Positions 6,629 to 15,539 of a DNA stretch of 25,576 nucleotides are shown one piece after another. Below the pieces are notes generated by a model that had not been told where the DNA came from, made no database searches, and saw only the letters and a list, made by a program, of their open reading frames with translations. This DNA is from Promethearchaeota archaeon (GTDB lineage Archaea; Asgardarchaeota; Lokiarchaeia; Sigynarchaeales; SOKP01), in assembly GCA_030605085.1 (NCBI GenBank), contig JAUWBH010000077.1:1-25576 (forward strand). The letters run 5' to 3'. How positions within the stretch are numbered: position 1 is the first letter of the stretch; each line of letters opens with the position of its first letter. The position numbers and the translations under genes were made by a program.

Positions 6629-8317
6629 TCACATTGGCGGCATCCCGCCCATACCCGGCATCCCACCACCCATTCCTCCCATACCTGGAGGGCCGCCCAT
6701 ACCTGGACCTCCTGGGGGCATTGGGGGCATTGCAGATTTGGCTCCAGCGATGATGTCGTCGATAGACAAAATCATTGATGCGGCTTCCACGGCGCTTTTG
6801 ATAGATTGCGCTTTCACGACGGTAGGTTCGACGACTCCCACTTCCATCATGTTATTGATGATATCTCCCGTATCTAGGTCAAAAGCGGCGAATTTATATC
6901 CTTGTTGATGGATGGCTCTCAGTTTCATCAAAATGTCTATTTGGTCTAAACCGGCGTTTTCAGCTAAAGTCTTTGGTACAATGTCCATACTATCAGCAAA
7001 AATTTCAACCGCAAGTTGTTCTCGTCCGCCTAACGTTGAAGAGAATTTTCTTAATTGAATCGCCGTCTCCAATTCTGGAGCACCGCCTCCACCTACGATT
7101 TTCTGGTCTTCTACGACGTCCCTAATTACGCAGAGAGCGTCGTGAATTGCTCTTTCTACCTCGTCAACGATGAGTTCAGTACCACCACGAATCAATATTA
7201 CAACGGATTTTGGATCTTTACATTCTTCGATAAAAATCCAACTATCTTTCATAATTTTGCGTTCCTCTACTAAGCCAGCGTACCCCAGTTTGTCCGATGC
7301 GATATCGTTGAAATCCGTATAAATTGCTCCCCCGGTCGCTTTAGACAATTTTTCGATATCTGACTTTTTCACTCTGCGTATTGCCATAACACCCGCTCTC
7401 GAAAGGAAATGTTGCGCCATATCGTCAATTCCCTTCTGGCAAATAACGACATTTGCTCCTGAATTAACAATTTTATCGACCATATTTCGAAGCATTCTTT
7501 CTTCTTCGTCTAGGAATAGTTGAATTTGTTCTGGGCTGGTAATTTGTAGTTTGGCATCAAATTCCGTTTTTTCAATTTCTATAGCTGATTGGATTAGCAG
7601 AATTTTAGCGTCTTTTATAATCTTTGGCATTCCAGGACTTACGACTTCTTTATCTAGGATAATCCCTTTAATCAATCCCGTCTCGTCGATGCTTTCTCCC
7701 TCTTTTTTTTGAATCTGTACTTTTTCGATATCTGCGACCCATTCTCCTTCAATTTGTTCAGCAACGGCTTCAATTGCGTTCATACAAATCACCGCTAGTT
7801 GTTCTTTCGATTCAGATACAATTTTTGAGGACATACACGTCATTGCGGCGTTTTTAAGCCCGGCTTTATCGTCAATCCCACTTTTTATAGACATACTGTC
7901 GAGAATTTCGAGAGCTTTATCAGCAGCTTTTCGAAAGCCTTCAGTAATGACTGTTGGGTGAATCTTTTGCTTTAAAAGTCTCTCGGCTCGTTTTAAAAGT
8001 TCACCAGCAAGAATTACAGATGTAGTAGTTCCATCTCCGACTTCAGAATCTTGGGTTTTTGCGACTTGTACCATCATCTTAGCGGCAGGATGTTGAACAT
8101 CGATTTCCTTTAAGATCGTAGCGCCATCGTTAGTAATTACGACATCTCCAAACTGGTCGACCAGCATTTTATCCATACCTTTCGGACCAAGGGATGTTCT
8201 TATAGCTTCAGCGATAACTTTTGCGGCAGCGATGTTATTCTCCAATGCATCTTTACCACGAGTTCTTTGGGTGCCTTCCCTCATTATTAATATTGGTTGT
8301 CCACCAAGTTGTGCCAT
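6629..8317 (-). CDS. Thermosome subunit (group II chaperonin)
   Basis: This 562-aa protein is the archaeal/eukaryotic-type cytosolic chaperonin subunit, which assembles into a double-ring ATP-driven folding chamber with a built-in lid. The full domain order is present: equatorial domain with [14 protein letters not shown] (42-54), ITNDGAT with Asp64, and the ATP loop EVGDGTTTS with Asp95; intermediate and apical domains in the middle; a second equatorial part with [10 protein letters not shown]. The C-terminus is a Gly/Met/Pro-rich tail ([12 protein letters not shown]) of the kind seen in thermosomes and some CCT subunits. The length is normal. The start ATG at 8317 begins [12 protein letters not shown], a standard start. 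It is monocistronic, with a TATA-like box upstream and a strong T-run downstream. This is one of the surest assignments in the window. Confidence 0.97.
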   Translation of the reverse strand: MAQLGGQPILIMREGTQRTRGKDALENNIAAAKVIAEAIRTSLGPKGMDKMLVDQFGDVVITNDGATILKEIDVQHPAAKMMVQVAKTQDSEVGDGTTTSVILAGELLKRAERLLKQKIHPTVITEGFRKAADKALEILDSMSIKSGIDDKAGLKNAAMTCMSSKIVSESKEQLAVICMNAIEAVAEQIEGEWVADIEKVQIQKKEGESIDETGLIKGIILDKEVVSPGMPKIIKDAKILLIQSAIEIEKTEFDAKLQITSPEQIQLFLDEEERMLRNMVDKIVNSGANVVICQKGIDDMAQHFLSRAGVMAIRRVKKSDIEKLSKATGGAIYTDFNDIASDKLGYAGLVEERKIMKDSWIFIEECKDPKSVVILIRGGTELIVDEVERAIHDALCVIRDVVEDQKIVGGGGAPELETAIQLRKFSSTLGGREQLAVEIFADSMDIVPKTLAENAGLDQIDILMKLRAIHQQGYKFAAFDLDTGDIINNMMEVGVVEPTVVKAQSIKSAVEAASMILSIDDIIAGAKSAMPPMPPGGPGMGGPPGMGGMGGGMPGMGGMPPM

Positions 8318-8372
8318 ATTCTTATCACACTATTTTAATTTATTGATTTTATTATTCGTTAAATATTATATT

Positions 8373-8382
8373 CTTTATATAG
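8373..8382 (-). promoter_or_regulatory. TATA-like box of thermosome gene
   Basis: CTATATAAAG on the minus strand lies about 60 bp before the chaperonin start, predicting a leader of roughly 30 bases. No heat-shock operator was recognised. Confidence 0.45.
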
Positions 8383-8477
8383 ATCTCTAAGTCATAAAAT
8401 TAAAAAAGTTTACGAAATTTTCCTTTTTCTTTTAAAAACAAGTTAAGAACTTATTATATAAATTATAAAAAATTTAT

Positions 8478-8513
8478 CTACTAAGACTTCTCGTTTTAAT
8501 GAGTCTTTTGTAG
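8478..8513 (-). terminator. Stem-loop terminator after the small helical gene
   Basis: Arms CTACTAAGACT (8478-8488) and AGTCTTTTGTAG (8502-8513) pair with a small mismatch or bulge. On the minus strand the hairpin is followed by an AT-rich, T-rich stretch. It lies about 40 bp after the stop of the gene at 8551 and upstream of the chaperonin promoter, so it probably separates the two transcripts. Confidence 0.45.
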
Positions 8514-8550
8514 TAATTAATTAATATTAAAAAAATAATTTTTCACAAAT

Positions 8551-8850
8551 CTATTTTAAATCTGCAATAGCACTGTTAGTCGTTTGGTGCACAATATTCT
8601 TCATAGATTCGTAGTCATTATCAGACAAATTTTCATCAACGTGCGATTGTAATTTTAACAAATTTTCAAGCTTTTGTAAAGCGCCCTTTATTCTTTCTCT
8701 CTCTTCTTTTGATTTAGCTGCGTTGAAATATATATCTAAAAAGGTAATCTTTTCCAGAACCAAACTTGTTAATTTATCTCGATTTGTTTCAAAGGCGAAA
8801 GCGTTCGAAGCTTTAGGTTTTTTGAATCGCTTTATTATTAATCGCCTCAT
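8551..8850 (-). CDS. Small helical protein of unknown function
   Basis: This 99-aa protein begins at ATG 8850; a GTG nine bases upstream would add three residues. The N-terminus MRRLIIKRFKKPKASNAF is strongly basic. The rest (residues 25-99) forms two or three amphipathic helices rich in Lys, Glu and Leu, including AKSKEERERIKGALQKLEN, which suggests a helical bundle or coiled coil. No zinc motif, membrane segment or catalytic pattern is visible, and I do not recognise the family. It sits between the chaperonin and eL40, all on the same strand, so a role near translation or protein folding is possible, but that rests only on context. The codon use resembles its neighbours, so it is probably native. 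Confidence 0.7.
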   Translation of the reverse strand: MRRLIIKRFKKPKASNAFAFETNRDKLTSLVLEKITFLDIYFNAAKSKEERERIKGALQKLENLLKLQSHVDENLSDNDYESMKNIVHQTTNSAIADLK

Positions 8851-8859
8851 TATTATCAC

Positions 8860-9040
8860 AATTATTTTTTTTTTTTTTTAATTTAAACTTTGCTAATGAA
8901 TATTAATAAATGTAAATCTTGTTTTTTAGTCTTTCCTTACAATTTTAGCAATTTATTAATAAAATAATTTAGACCAGATTAATGAATTTTTAAGTTATTC
9001 TTAAAACAAAGAATTTTAATTAAAATTGGGCTATTTTTCT
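8860..9040. other. AT-rich spacer between the small helical gene and eL40
   Basis: A long A/T homopolymer (about 8866-8879) and further AT-rich sequence fill this spacer. On the minus strand, T-rich patches just after the eL40 stop could terminate that transcript. No gene is seen. Confidence 0.4.
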
Positions 9041-9205
9041 TTATTTTATTAATTCTCTCTTTTTTGGACGTAAATCTTTGCCACGACAAACCCGGCATTT
9101 AGTAGCATTTAGAGGATTAAGTGCTCCACATCTACGACATACGCTTTTCATGAGTAAATGGTATCGTGCTATTTTCCGCTTATAAGGATCGTCAATAGGG
9201 CTCAT
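9041..9205 (-). CDS. rpl40e: Ribosomal protein eL40
   Basis: This 54-aa gene was found by reading the minus strand directly. It encodes eL40, a small zinc-binding protein of the large ribosomal subunit shared by archaea and eukaryotes; in eukaryotes it is made as a ubiquitin fusion, here it stands alone. The protein begins [19 protein letters not shown] and carries four cysteines in the order C-x2-C (23, 26) and C-x2-C (37, 40), inside [19 protein letters not shown]. It ends in a basic tail ([14 protein letters not shown]), exactly the expected layout. The start is ATG at 9205. It diverges from the eL38 operon, with about 240 bp between them. The assignment is confident from the cysteine spacing and the conserved flanking residues. 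Confidence 0.95.
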   Translation of the reverse strand: MSPIDDPYKRKIARYHLLMKSVCRRCGALNPLNATKCRVCRGKDLRPKKRELIK

Positions 9206-9442
9206 CGTTTATTCAAGCTTTCTATTTTTCTACTTAAAAAGTTGTTTTTATATAAAAATAAATTTAAGAATAATTTGGAATAGACACGATCTAAAATAAA
9301 ATTTTGGAATATCCTTCACTTTTAGAAGCAAGTGGCTTTCAATTTAAGTAAAATTAAAATTTAATCGTTAATAGAATATAAGTAGTTGATTTAGTAAATA
9401 ATTGAATATATTATTAATAAAAAAGAAATTAGTTGAGTAAAT

Positions 9443-9637
9443 TTGCCGCGAGAAATAACAGACGGAGAAAGGTTTCTTGAATTAGCAGAGTATTCCTATC
9501 ATTGTCGCGTTAAGCGTTTAAAAGATATTGTTAAACTAAAGCTGAGGACGAAGAAAATTCTTTATACGTTAAAAACTGATCCTGTTTCTGCCGAACGCTT
9601 ATTAAGAAATATAAAATGCGATATTATTGAGTTGTAA
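9443..9637 (+). CDS. rpl38e: Ribosomal protein eL38
   Basis: This 64-aa protein matches eukaryotic and archaeal eL38 of the large ribosomal subunit. It begins MPREITDGERFLELA, has a central basic stretch VKLKLRTKKILYTLKT aligning with the conserved KFKVRCSRYLYTL of eukaryotes, then the helix SAERLLRNI, and ends in DIIEL where eukaryotes have VKEL. The start is TTG at 9443; no ATG is available in frame and the PREI start is conserved. It is the first gene of a rightward operon with the KH protein, Pth2, TruD and the NifX-like gene. AT-rich sequence upstream contains several TATA-like candidates (near 9375-9385 and 9402-9415). Only some archaea (TACK and Asgard groups) have eL38, so it also helps to place the organism. 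Confidence 0.9.
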   Translation: MPREITDGERFLELAEYSYHCRVKRLKDIVKLKLRTKKILYTLKTDPVSAERLLRNIKCDIIEL

Positions 9638-9673
9638 ATTCAAAGGAAATATATTAAAATTTGGTATTAATTG

Positions 9674-10189
9674 ATGAAACATCTTCCCGTATGCCAAACC
9701 GATTTGGTTTCAGGATTCTTGTGTAATATTTGTCAAAAAAAACTTGATGTGGGAGAGATTACTGAATTTGAAATAGATCTCGCAAGAGATTTAATTGAGC
9801 TGGAGGAAAATAACAACGATATATACGGATTTTTGAAAGATATATCATTTTATAAAGCAATTGACTACGAAGATGTTGTAATCATAGTAGTTGGTAAAAA
9901 AGATAAGTTGAGAATGACTCAAAAATTGATAGATTGGATAAAAGAAAAATACGAAATCGACGAAATTATTTTAATTGAAAGAACTAATAAAATAAGACCT
10001 GTGGTTGAGAGCCTAATTGCTCCAGCTAAAGTTTTATCCATAAATGAAATCTTTTTAGCAACTGGAGATGTCGAATTTAAAGCAGTTATACGAGGATCAG
10101 ATATGAAAGATGTATTATTTACTATAGATGAGCTTGAGGATTTAATCAAAGAGCTAACGGGAAATATTACTCGCATTGAAATTCAATAA
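9674..10189 (+). CDS. Archaeal NusA-like zinc/KH-fold protein
   Basis: This 171-aa protein belongs to a conserved archaeal family often annotated as NusA-like or KH-domain protein. The N-terminus is a small zinc-binding module, here with Cys7, Cys17 and Cys20 (PVCQTDLVSGFLCNICQKKL), followed by the conserved GEITEFEIDLARDL helix. A KH-like domain follows from about residue 55, beginning DISFYKAIDYEDVVIIVVG. Where relatives carry a glycine-rich GxxG RNA-binding loop, this protein has KKDKLRMTQ (75-83), so the loop is degenerate. The later segment SLIAPAKVLSINEIFLATGD matches the family well. It probably contacts RNA, or transcription and translation factors. I chose ATG at 9674; a TTG directly before it would add one residue. 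It lies in the translation operon, 36 bp after eL38. Confidence 0.8.
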   Translation: MKHLPVCQTDLVSGFLCNICQKKLDVGEITEFEIDLARDLIELEENNNDIYGFLKDISFYKAIDYEDVVIIVVGKKDKLRMTQKLIDWIKEKYEIDEIILIERTNKIRPVVESLIAPAKVLSINEIFLATGDVEFKAVIRGSDMKDVLFTIDELEDLIKELTGNITRIEIQ

Positions 10190-10238
10190 GCAGTTAATTT
10201 AAAAATCTAATTTTTTTTATTGTATTGGGTTAGGATTC

Positions 10239-10595
10239 TTGAAGGAATATAAGCAAACTATCTTAATTCGGACAGATTTAAAGATGGGGTCTGGAAAAAA
10301 ATGTGCCCAGGCGTGTCATGCGAGTGTTTCAGCCTCCGATCTAGTTCGAGTTAAAGATAAGAAAGTTTGGAAGATTTGGAAACAGTCAGGACAAAAGAAG
10401 GTCGTTCTTAAAGTAAGTGGGATGGATGAATTAAGAGATATTTTAAAAAAACTTGAGGATCAAAAAATAATATATTTTCTCGTAAAAGATGCTGGGTTAA
10501 CTCAATTAGCTCCAGGTACAACAACAGCTTTAGGGATAGGGCCCGTTTTGTCAACGGAAATAGATAAAATCACGGGAGACTTAAAATTATTATAA
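10239..10595 (+). CDS. pth2: Peptidyl-tRNA hydrolase, archaeal/eukaryotic type (Pth2)
   Basis: This 118-aa protein is Pth2, the cytosolic enzyme that releases tRNA from prematurely dropped peptidyl-tRNA. The family hallmarks are all visible: [20 protein letters not shown] near the N-terminus with the catalytic-site lysine region, ACHASVSA, the central [13 protein letters not shown] strand, and the C-terminal stretch [19 protein letters not shown], which is nearly invariant in the family. The length is normal and no N-terminal membrane anchor is present, as usual in archaea. The start is TTG at 10239, since no ATG precedes KQTILI in frame. The TruD gene begins 17 bp after its stop, so co-transcription is very likely. 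The linkage with TruD and eL38 indicates a tRNA and ribosome maintenance operon. Confidence 0.96.
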   Translation: MKEYKQTILIRTDLKMGSGKKCAQACHASVSASDLVRVKDKKVWKIWKQSGQKKVVLKVSGMDELRDILKKLEDQKIIYFLVKDAGLTQLAPGTTTALGIGPVLSTEIDKITGDLKLL

Positions 10596-10612
10596 GTGAA
10601 GGATAAAATAAA

Positions 10613-12001
10613 TTGCCCGTAGAACAAAAGAATAATACTTATTATTTCAAAGGCAACGATGAAAAAGAAATAGAGAAGTTTGTAGGGATAGAGACTTATA
10701 GCACTTCCGAAATTAAAGGTGTTCCTGCAATATATAAACATAACTTTAAAGATTTTATAGTAAAAGAAATAACGAGTACTGGGAAAATCCTTGAGATAAA
10801 AGGAGATTTTTACAATTATTCTTTTTCAGAAGAATCAAAAGATAAATACACTACTTTCAATTTGGTTAAAATTAACAAGGATACTTTTGAAGCGATAGGA
10901 GATCTTAAAAAAGCTTTAAAAATTCCATCGAGCTTAATCCATTATTCTGGTTTAAAAGATAAGTGTTCCATGAGCGTACAAAAAGTTTCAATTAAAGGAG
11001 ACTTTATCGGTAAACTAAAAAAGTTAAAAATTAGGGATTTATTCTTTAGAGATATCAAACCTACTAAAAAACGCGTAAAATTAGGAGGCAATTGGGGGAA
11101 TAATTTTACTATCGTTTTAAGAGATATAGAAAATAAAAAAAAGTTAAAAGAAATTATTGATGCGAAGATCAAGATTTTAGTGGAATATGGTTTTCCTAAT
11201 TATTTTGGTTTACAAAGATTTGGAAAATACCGCTCAAACTCTCATAACATAGGGCGATACCTTTTAGGAGAAGATTATGAAAGGGCATTTGCAGAATATG
11301 TGTCAATAGTTTACTCCACTGAATGTATTGAATTACAAGAAATTCGTAGTAATCTTAATAAAAGCGGAGATCTTAAAAAAGCCTACGATTCTTTCCCTAA
11401 AAGTTTATATTACGAAAGATCAATGATTAAACATTTAATAAATAATCCGGGAGATTATAAGGGAACTTTTAACACTCTACCTGCTGATTTAAATACATTA
11501 ATGGTAAGTTCATTTCAATCATATATTTTTAATAAAATGATTTCTTTGCGAGTTAAAAAGGGAAATCCACTATTTGAGCCAATTAAAGGGGATGTTATAG
11601 CCATACTTGAAGACGACAACGGTCATATTACTAAAATAAAATATATTTATGGAGGGCTCTACGACAAATATTTAGAAAAAGCAATTAAGTCAAATAGAGC
11701 GGTAATGGTTGTTCCAATTATAGGATATAACACTAATTTGGACGATTTTCCTCTTATGAAGGATCTATTCAGAGAAATTATTGAACTTGAGGGTATTGAC
11801 GATGCCCTTTTTAAGAGCAAATTAATGCGTCAGAATGAATTTAAAGGTTCTTTTAGAGCTATGACGGTTAAACCTACGGGATTAAAAATTATTGAACTAA
11901 AAGACGACGAACTTTTCCCTGATAAAAAGAAATTAAAACTTGAGTTCTCACTGCCGAAAGGATCTTACGCCACTTTGCTTCTTAGAGAATTATTAAATTA
12001 A
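10613..12001 (+). CDS. truD: tRNA pseudouridine synthase D (TruD)
   Basis: This 462-aa enzyme isomerises a uridine, position 13 in known tRNA substrates, to pseudouridine. The N-terminal region has the family's FKDFIVKEI pattern. The catalytic aspartate lies in SGLKDKCSM (Asp116), followed by VQKVSIKG, the substrate-binding segment GNWGNNFTIVLRD, and NYFGLQRFG, the diagnostic TruD motif. A central insertion domain is present and the protein ends RAMTVKPTGL and GSYATLLLREL, both typical. The length suits archaeal TruD. The start is TTG at 10613, 17 bp after pth2. GTGAAGGA lies about 12-20 bases upstream and could be a weak ribosome-binding site. The protein belongs to the operon headed by eL38. 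Confidence 0.96.
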   Translation: MPVEQKNNTYYFKGNDEKEIEKFVGIETYSTSEIKGVPAIYKHNFKDFIVKEITSTGKILEIKGDFYNYSFSEESKDKYTTFNLVKINKDTFEAIGDLKKALKIPSSLIHYSGLKDKCSMSVQKVSIKGDFIGKLKKLKIRDLFFRDIKPTKKRVKLGGNWGNNFTIVLRDIENKKKLKEIIDAKIKILVEYGFPNYFGLQRFGKYRSNSHNIGRYLLGEDYERAFAEYVSIVYSTECIELQEIRSNLNKSGDLKKAYDSFPKSLYYERSMIKHLINNPGDYKGTFNTLPADLNTLMVSSFQSYIFNKMISLRVKKGNPLFEPIKGDVIAILEDDNGHITKIKYIYGGLYDKYLEKAIKSNRAVMVVPIIGYNTNLDDFPLMKDLFREIIELEGIDDALFKSKLMRQNEFKGSFRAMTVKPTGLKIIELKDDELFPDKKKLKLEFSLPKGSYATLLLRELLN

Positions 12002-12039
12002 ATTGTTAATCAAAAAATGTTTCAAGTAAAAACGGGGGA

Positions 12040-12395
12040 TTGAACGACATTGTGAGCTCTTACTTTGGACGATGTTCGAGTTTTACTTTTATAACTATCG
12101 AAAACAATGAGATTAAAGCTGTTAAAACGGTTTCTAATCCTAATGTTGATGCAAAGGGAAGTATGGGTGTAAATGCAGCGCAAATTGTAGGGATGAATAA
12201 CGCTAATATTGTTATTGTTGGAATATTAGGACCAAACGGGCTCAAGCATTAAGTTCATCAAATTTAAAAATACTTCAAGCCCCTGAACAACAATTAAATA
12301 TCAAGCAGGTTATAGATTTATATATGCAGGAAAAATTACAGGAATTAAAAGAAACAGGTATAAACGCGCACTGTGTAAAAAGCGAAGACCAATAG
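12040..12395 (+). pseudogene. NifX/NifB-like domain protein with one-base frameshift
   Basis: The first frame gives 70 aa with the dinitrogenase iron-molybdenum cofactor-binding fold (NifX/NafY/NifB-C type): SSYFGRCSSFTFITIE, then VDAKGSMGVNAAQIVGM and IVIVGILGPNG, after which it runs into TAA. The expected continuation is present in another frame as AQALSSSNLKILQAPEQQL and on to CVKSEDQ with TAG at 12393. Adding one G in the GGG at about 12228-12240 restores a 118-aa protein of normal family length. This is either a sequencing or assembly indel, or a recent inactivation. The start is TTG at 12040 after GGGGGA. Relatives in archaea lacking nitrogenase are small proteins that may handle iron-sulfur clusters or metal cofactors. 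It is the last gene of the operon and converges on the methyltransferase. Confidence 0.75.
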
Positions 12396-12421
12396 AATGA
12401 TAACATTTATTGAAGATTTAA

Positions 12422-13933
12422 TTAATTAATTTTAATTTCATAAAACTTTATAGTTTCAATTCCAAAGATATCTATTACCTTTACTGCTATTTTATGTTTA
12501 CCTGATTTATCATAACAGAAAGAGTCAGAAATAAATTTCAACGATCTCTTTTTCGGAGTTCTATATGAAACCCATATATTATTAAATACACCATTTTTAT
12601 CGTTAAAATCAATTGACCAATAATCAATCCAGTCTTTCCAGGTTTCTATTTTATCTTTAATTTTATCAATTACTAAATCTTCGTAAGGACTCTTATAGTA
12701 GATTAATTCAATAACAACATTCTTTTCTTGAATCGTAGTTCTAATTTTAAATACGGGTTTTTCAATATCCAATATTTTGTCTTCTTTCTTAAAATTATTT
12801 CTGAAAAACTCATCAAATATTACTGGTTCTTCAAGATTTTTAATAGCGAGGATTTTAAACGGTCGAGCTTCTTTACTATACTTTTTTGTTTTTTTAAAAA
12901 TGTCGTAAGTATTACTAATATCCAACAATCTTTTCCTTATAATGTGAATTGCGTGCTTATTTGAATCGCAACCAATCCATCTTCGTTTAAGCTTTTTTGT
13001 AATTATTAATGATGTGCCAGAACCACAAAAAAAATCAGCTACTAAATCATTTTTGTTAGTTGATGCTAACATAATTCTTTTTAAAAGGTGTTCTGGTTTT
13101 TGCGTAGAAAAACCTTGATATTCTATTGTATTTGCTCTAATGTAAGGGATATCGCTCCAGACATCTCTCGGAAATATGCCTTTTTGAGTCACATAAACTT
13201 TTCGCGATAATTTTTTTCCATTATGGCTCCCACCTCTATAATAGTATATCCCCTTATCGTCTTTTTTAAGAGCGTTTTTAACTCTATCAGAATATTCCAT
13301 ATAGATCTCGGGATCATCGTTAAAAATATAATCGTTCGATTTTGAATAAAACAATATTACATCAAAAGAACGTATGTAAAACCTTCTTGTTCGAACAGAT
13401 GCAGCTGGATACGCCCAAATAATCTCATTTCTAAAGGTCTCACTCCCAAATATCTCGTCCATAATAATTTTAATATAATGGCTCACATGCCAATCAAGAT
13501 GTACGTATATACTGCCATTTTTAGCAAGTAATTCCTTCATTAGCAGCAATCTTTCAAAAATGAAGTTTAAATAAGAATCAAGTCCTTCTTTCCAAGTGTC
13601 ACTATAAGATTTTTTATTTATCCATCGTTTTGATTGATTGGATGTACTGTCATCGCCTATATAAATTTTAAAATTAAAATCTCCACCAGTAGCAAAAGGG
13701 GGATCTATATAGATGAGATTTATTTTTCCTGAGAACTCACTTAATAAAGAAGCCATAATTGAAAGATTATCTCCACAAATTAAGAGATTCTCCCAATTTT
13801 CAATAACTCCTACTCTTTTTTGTTGTTCTTGATTATAATTACAAGTTTCTATAGCTCGGAAAGGATGCGATTTTAGATTTTTAGATACTTCCTTTCTTAT
13901 TTCCCTTTTACCTCTCCAATTTAGATTTACCAT
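12422..13933 (-). CDS. DNA methyltransferase, beta class (type III Mod-like, orphan)
   Basis: This 503-aa amino-methyltransferase acts on DNA, most likely N6-adenine or N4-cytosine. The catalytic motif IV, LIYIDPPFATGG (DPPF at 77-80), precedes the S-adenosylmethionine motif I ADFFCGSGTSL (299-309), the order that defines the beta class. The connecting TQKPEHLLKRI (277-287) is also typical. The C-terminal 150 residues form a separate domain ending in a beta-rich segment (GKHKIAVKVIDIFGIET) seen in several site-specific methyltransferases. No restriction endonuclease or helicase gene adjoins it, so it looks like an orphan methyltransferase, perhaps regulatory or a remnant of a restriction system. 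It lies opposite to its neighbours and converges with the NifX-like gene, splitting two housekeeping clusters. The start is ATG at 13933. Confidence 0.9.
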   Translation of the reverse strand: MVNLNWRGKREIRKEVSKNLKSHPFRAIETCNYNQEQQKRVGVIENWENLLICGDNLSIMASLLSEFSGKINLIYIDPPFATGGDFNFKIYIGDDSTSNQSKRWINKKSYSDTWKEGLDSYLNFIFERLLLMKELLAKNGSIYVHLDWHVSHYIKIIMDEIFGSETFRNEIIWAYPAASVRTRRFYIRSFDVILFYSKSNDYIFNDDPEIYMEYSDRVKNALKKDDKGIYYYRGGSHNGKKLSRKVYVTQKGIFPRDVWSDIPYIRANTIEYQGFSTQKPEHLLKRIMLASTNKNDLVADFFCGSGTSLIITKKLKRRWIGCDSNKHAIHIIRKRLLDISNTYDIFKKTKKYSKEARPFKILAIKNLEEPVIFDEFFRNNFKKEDKILDIEKPVFKIRTTIQEKNVVIELIYYKSPYEDLVIDKIKDKIETWKDWIDYWSIDFNDKNGVFNNIWVSYRTPKKRSLKFISDSFCYDKSGKHKIAVKVIDIFGIETIKFYEIKIN

Positions 13934-14175
13934 AAAATATTCCCTTATTGTATTTCAGAAATGTTCTTTCAATTTATTTCTAATATTATTAACAATTATT
14001 ATATTTTCATTTCTTCTTTAATAATATTAAAATTCAAGTGAGAATTAAAATTCAATTTATTTCAAATTAAAAATAATCGCAAAAATTTACTTTCCTAACT
14101 TATTTAATCAAAAAATTTAATTTTTTTAAATTTTTATCAAATATAATTGAAAAATTATTCTGCTTCAATGTAATT

Positions 14176-15504
14176 ATGATTGACGAATTAGAGGAATTAG
14201 ACGATTGGAGAAAAACACATTATACTAAAGATGTAACCCCAGAATTAGCAGGTCAAGAGATTACCATAGCTGGCTGGGTTCGAAATTATAGAGATCTTGG
14301 AGGATTAAAATTTATCAATCTTCAAGATAAATATGGGGAACGACAAATTACGATGAAAAAAGGAGTTGTATCTGACGATGTTTTCGAAAAGGCAAAAGTT
14401 GGGTATCAATATTGTATTATGGTCAAGGGGAAAGTAAAAGCGTTTAAAAAAGCTCCAGGTGGAATTGAAATTATTCCCTCTGAAATAAAGATTTTAAATA
14501 AAACTCCTGAAAAGCTTCCAATTGACATGACAGGCGAAACTATTTCAGAACTCGATCTTAGACTAAATAATCGTGCATTAGACCTTAGGACCTTAAGAAA
14601 TCAAGCAATTTTTAGTATACGAGGAGAAGTTCTTAGATCTATTAGAAAATTTTTATTTGCTCACGATTTTACGGAGATAACAACTCCAAAAATTATAGGA
14701 TCTGCTACAGAAGGGGGTACTGAATTATTTCCAATAATATATTTTGATAGAGAAGCGTTTCTTGCTCAGTCAGCGCAATTATATAAGGAACAATTAAGCG
14801 GAGTGTACGAAAGAGTTTTTGAAATAAGCCCTTGTTTTAGAGCAGAGAAGAGTCATACTAAAAGACATTTATGCGAAATATTTACTCTAGATATTGAAAT
14901 GGCTTTTGCTGACATGAGTGATATTCTCAAAATTTTAGAAGAATTAGTTCATGAGGCAATAAAAAATATTAGAGAAAATCAAATGGATGCTTTAAAGTTC
15001 CTTAAAATGGAAAATAAAACAGTAATTCCAGAAATCCCATTCCCTAGATATTCTTACGACGAAATTAATGAAATGGTTAATACGAAATTTGGAATAAATA
15101 TAGAATGGGGGGAAGATATATCAACAGAAGCGTATCGTAAGCTAGGCACAGAATTGACTGGATATTATTATATCACCCATTGGCCAATGATAATAAAGCC
15201 ATTTTATATAATGCCCTCAAAAGATCCGAAATACAGCGAGTCATTTGATTTACAGATGGGAATGTTAGAATTAACCTCAGGCGGAACGAGAGTTCACAAT
15301 AGTGAGCAACTGAAGGCAGCGTTAGAAGCTAAAGGTTTAAATCCTGCATCGTTTGAATCTCATTTAAATATTTTTAAATTTGGAATGCCCCCACACGCAG
15401 GCGTCGGATTAGGTATAGCTCGATGGGTGACATTCTTATGCGGATTAGACGATATCAGAGAGGCCGTCATGTATCCTAGGACGCCTGAACGATTAACACC
15501 TTAA
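14176..15504 (+). CDS. aspS: Aspartate--tRNA ligase (archaeal type)
   Basis: This 442-aa class II aminoacyl-tRNA synthetase has an N-terminal OB-fold anticodon-binding domain ([19 protein letters not shown], 29-47) and a catalytic domain with motif 1 near [17 protein letters not shown], the aspartate-specific [10 protein letters not shown] (196-205), motif 2 [11 protein letters not shown] (221-231) and motif 3 [20 protein letters not shown] near the end. The length and the absence of the bacterial insertion domain fit archaeal AspRS. Two spots resemble AsnRS instead: EKSHTKRH in the motif 2 loop, where archaeal AspRS usually has EEHNT, and PRTPERLTP at the C-terminus. Specificity could therefore be aspartate only, relaxed toward tRNA-Asn, or even asparagine; QSxQLYK favours aspartate. 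The start is ATG at 14176. It leads a two-gene unit with map, 35 bp downstream. Confidence 0.88.
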   Translation: MIDELEELDDWRKTHYTKDVTPELAGQEITIAGWVRNYRDLGGLKFINLQDKYGERQITMKKGVVSDDVFEKAKVGYQYCIMVKGKVKAFKKAPGGIEIIPSEIKILNKTPEKLPIDMTGETISELDLRLNNRALDLRTLRNQAIFSIRGEVLRSIRKFLFAHDFTEITTPKIIGSATEGGTELFPIIYFDREAFLAQSAQLYKEQLSGVYERVFEISPCFRAEKSHTKRHLCEIFTLDIEMAFADMSDILKILEELVHEAIKNIRENQMDALKFLKMENKTVIPEIPFPRYSYDEINEMVNTKFGINIEWGEDISTEAYRKLGTELTGYYYITHWPMIIKPFYIMPSKDPKYSESFDLQMGMLELTSGGTRVHNSEQLKAALEAKGLNPASFESHLNIFKFGMPPHAGVGLGIARWVTFLCGLDDIREAVMYPRTPERLTP

Positions 15505-15539
15505 TTATTTAGTTAAAATTCTTTTATTTTGAATCAGAT

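Noticed and set aside
12225..12250. Programmed -1 frameshift in the NifX-like gene
   Set aside because: The sequence around AAACGGGCTC does not form a proper X-XXY-YYZ slippery heptamer, and no strong downstream structure is seen. A missing G is simpler.
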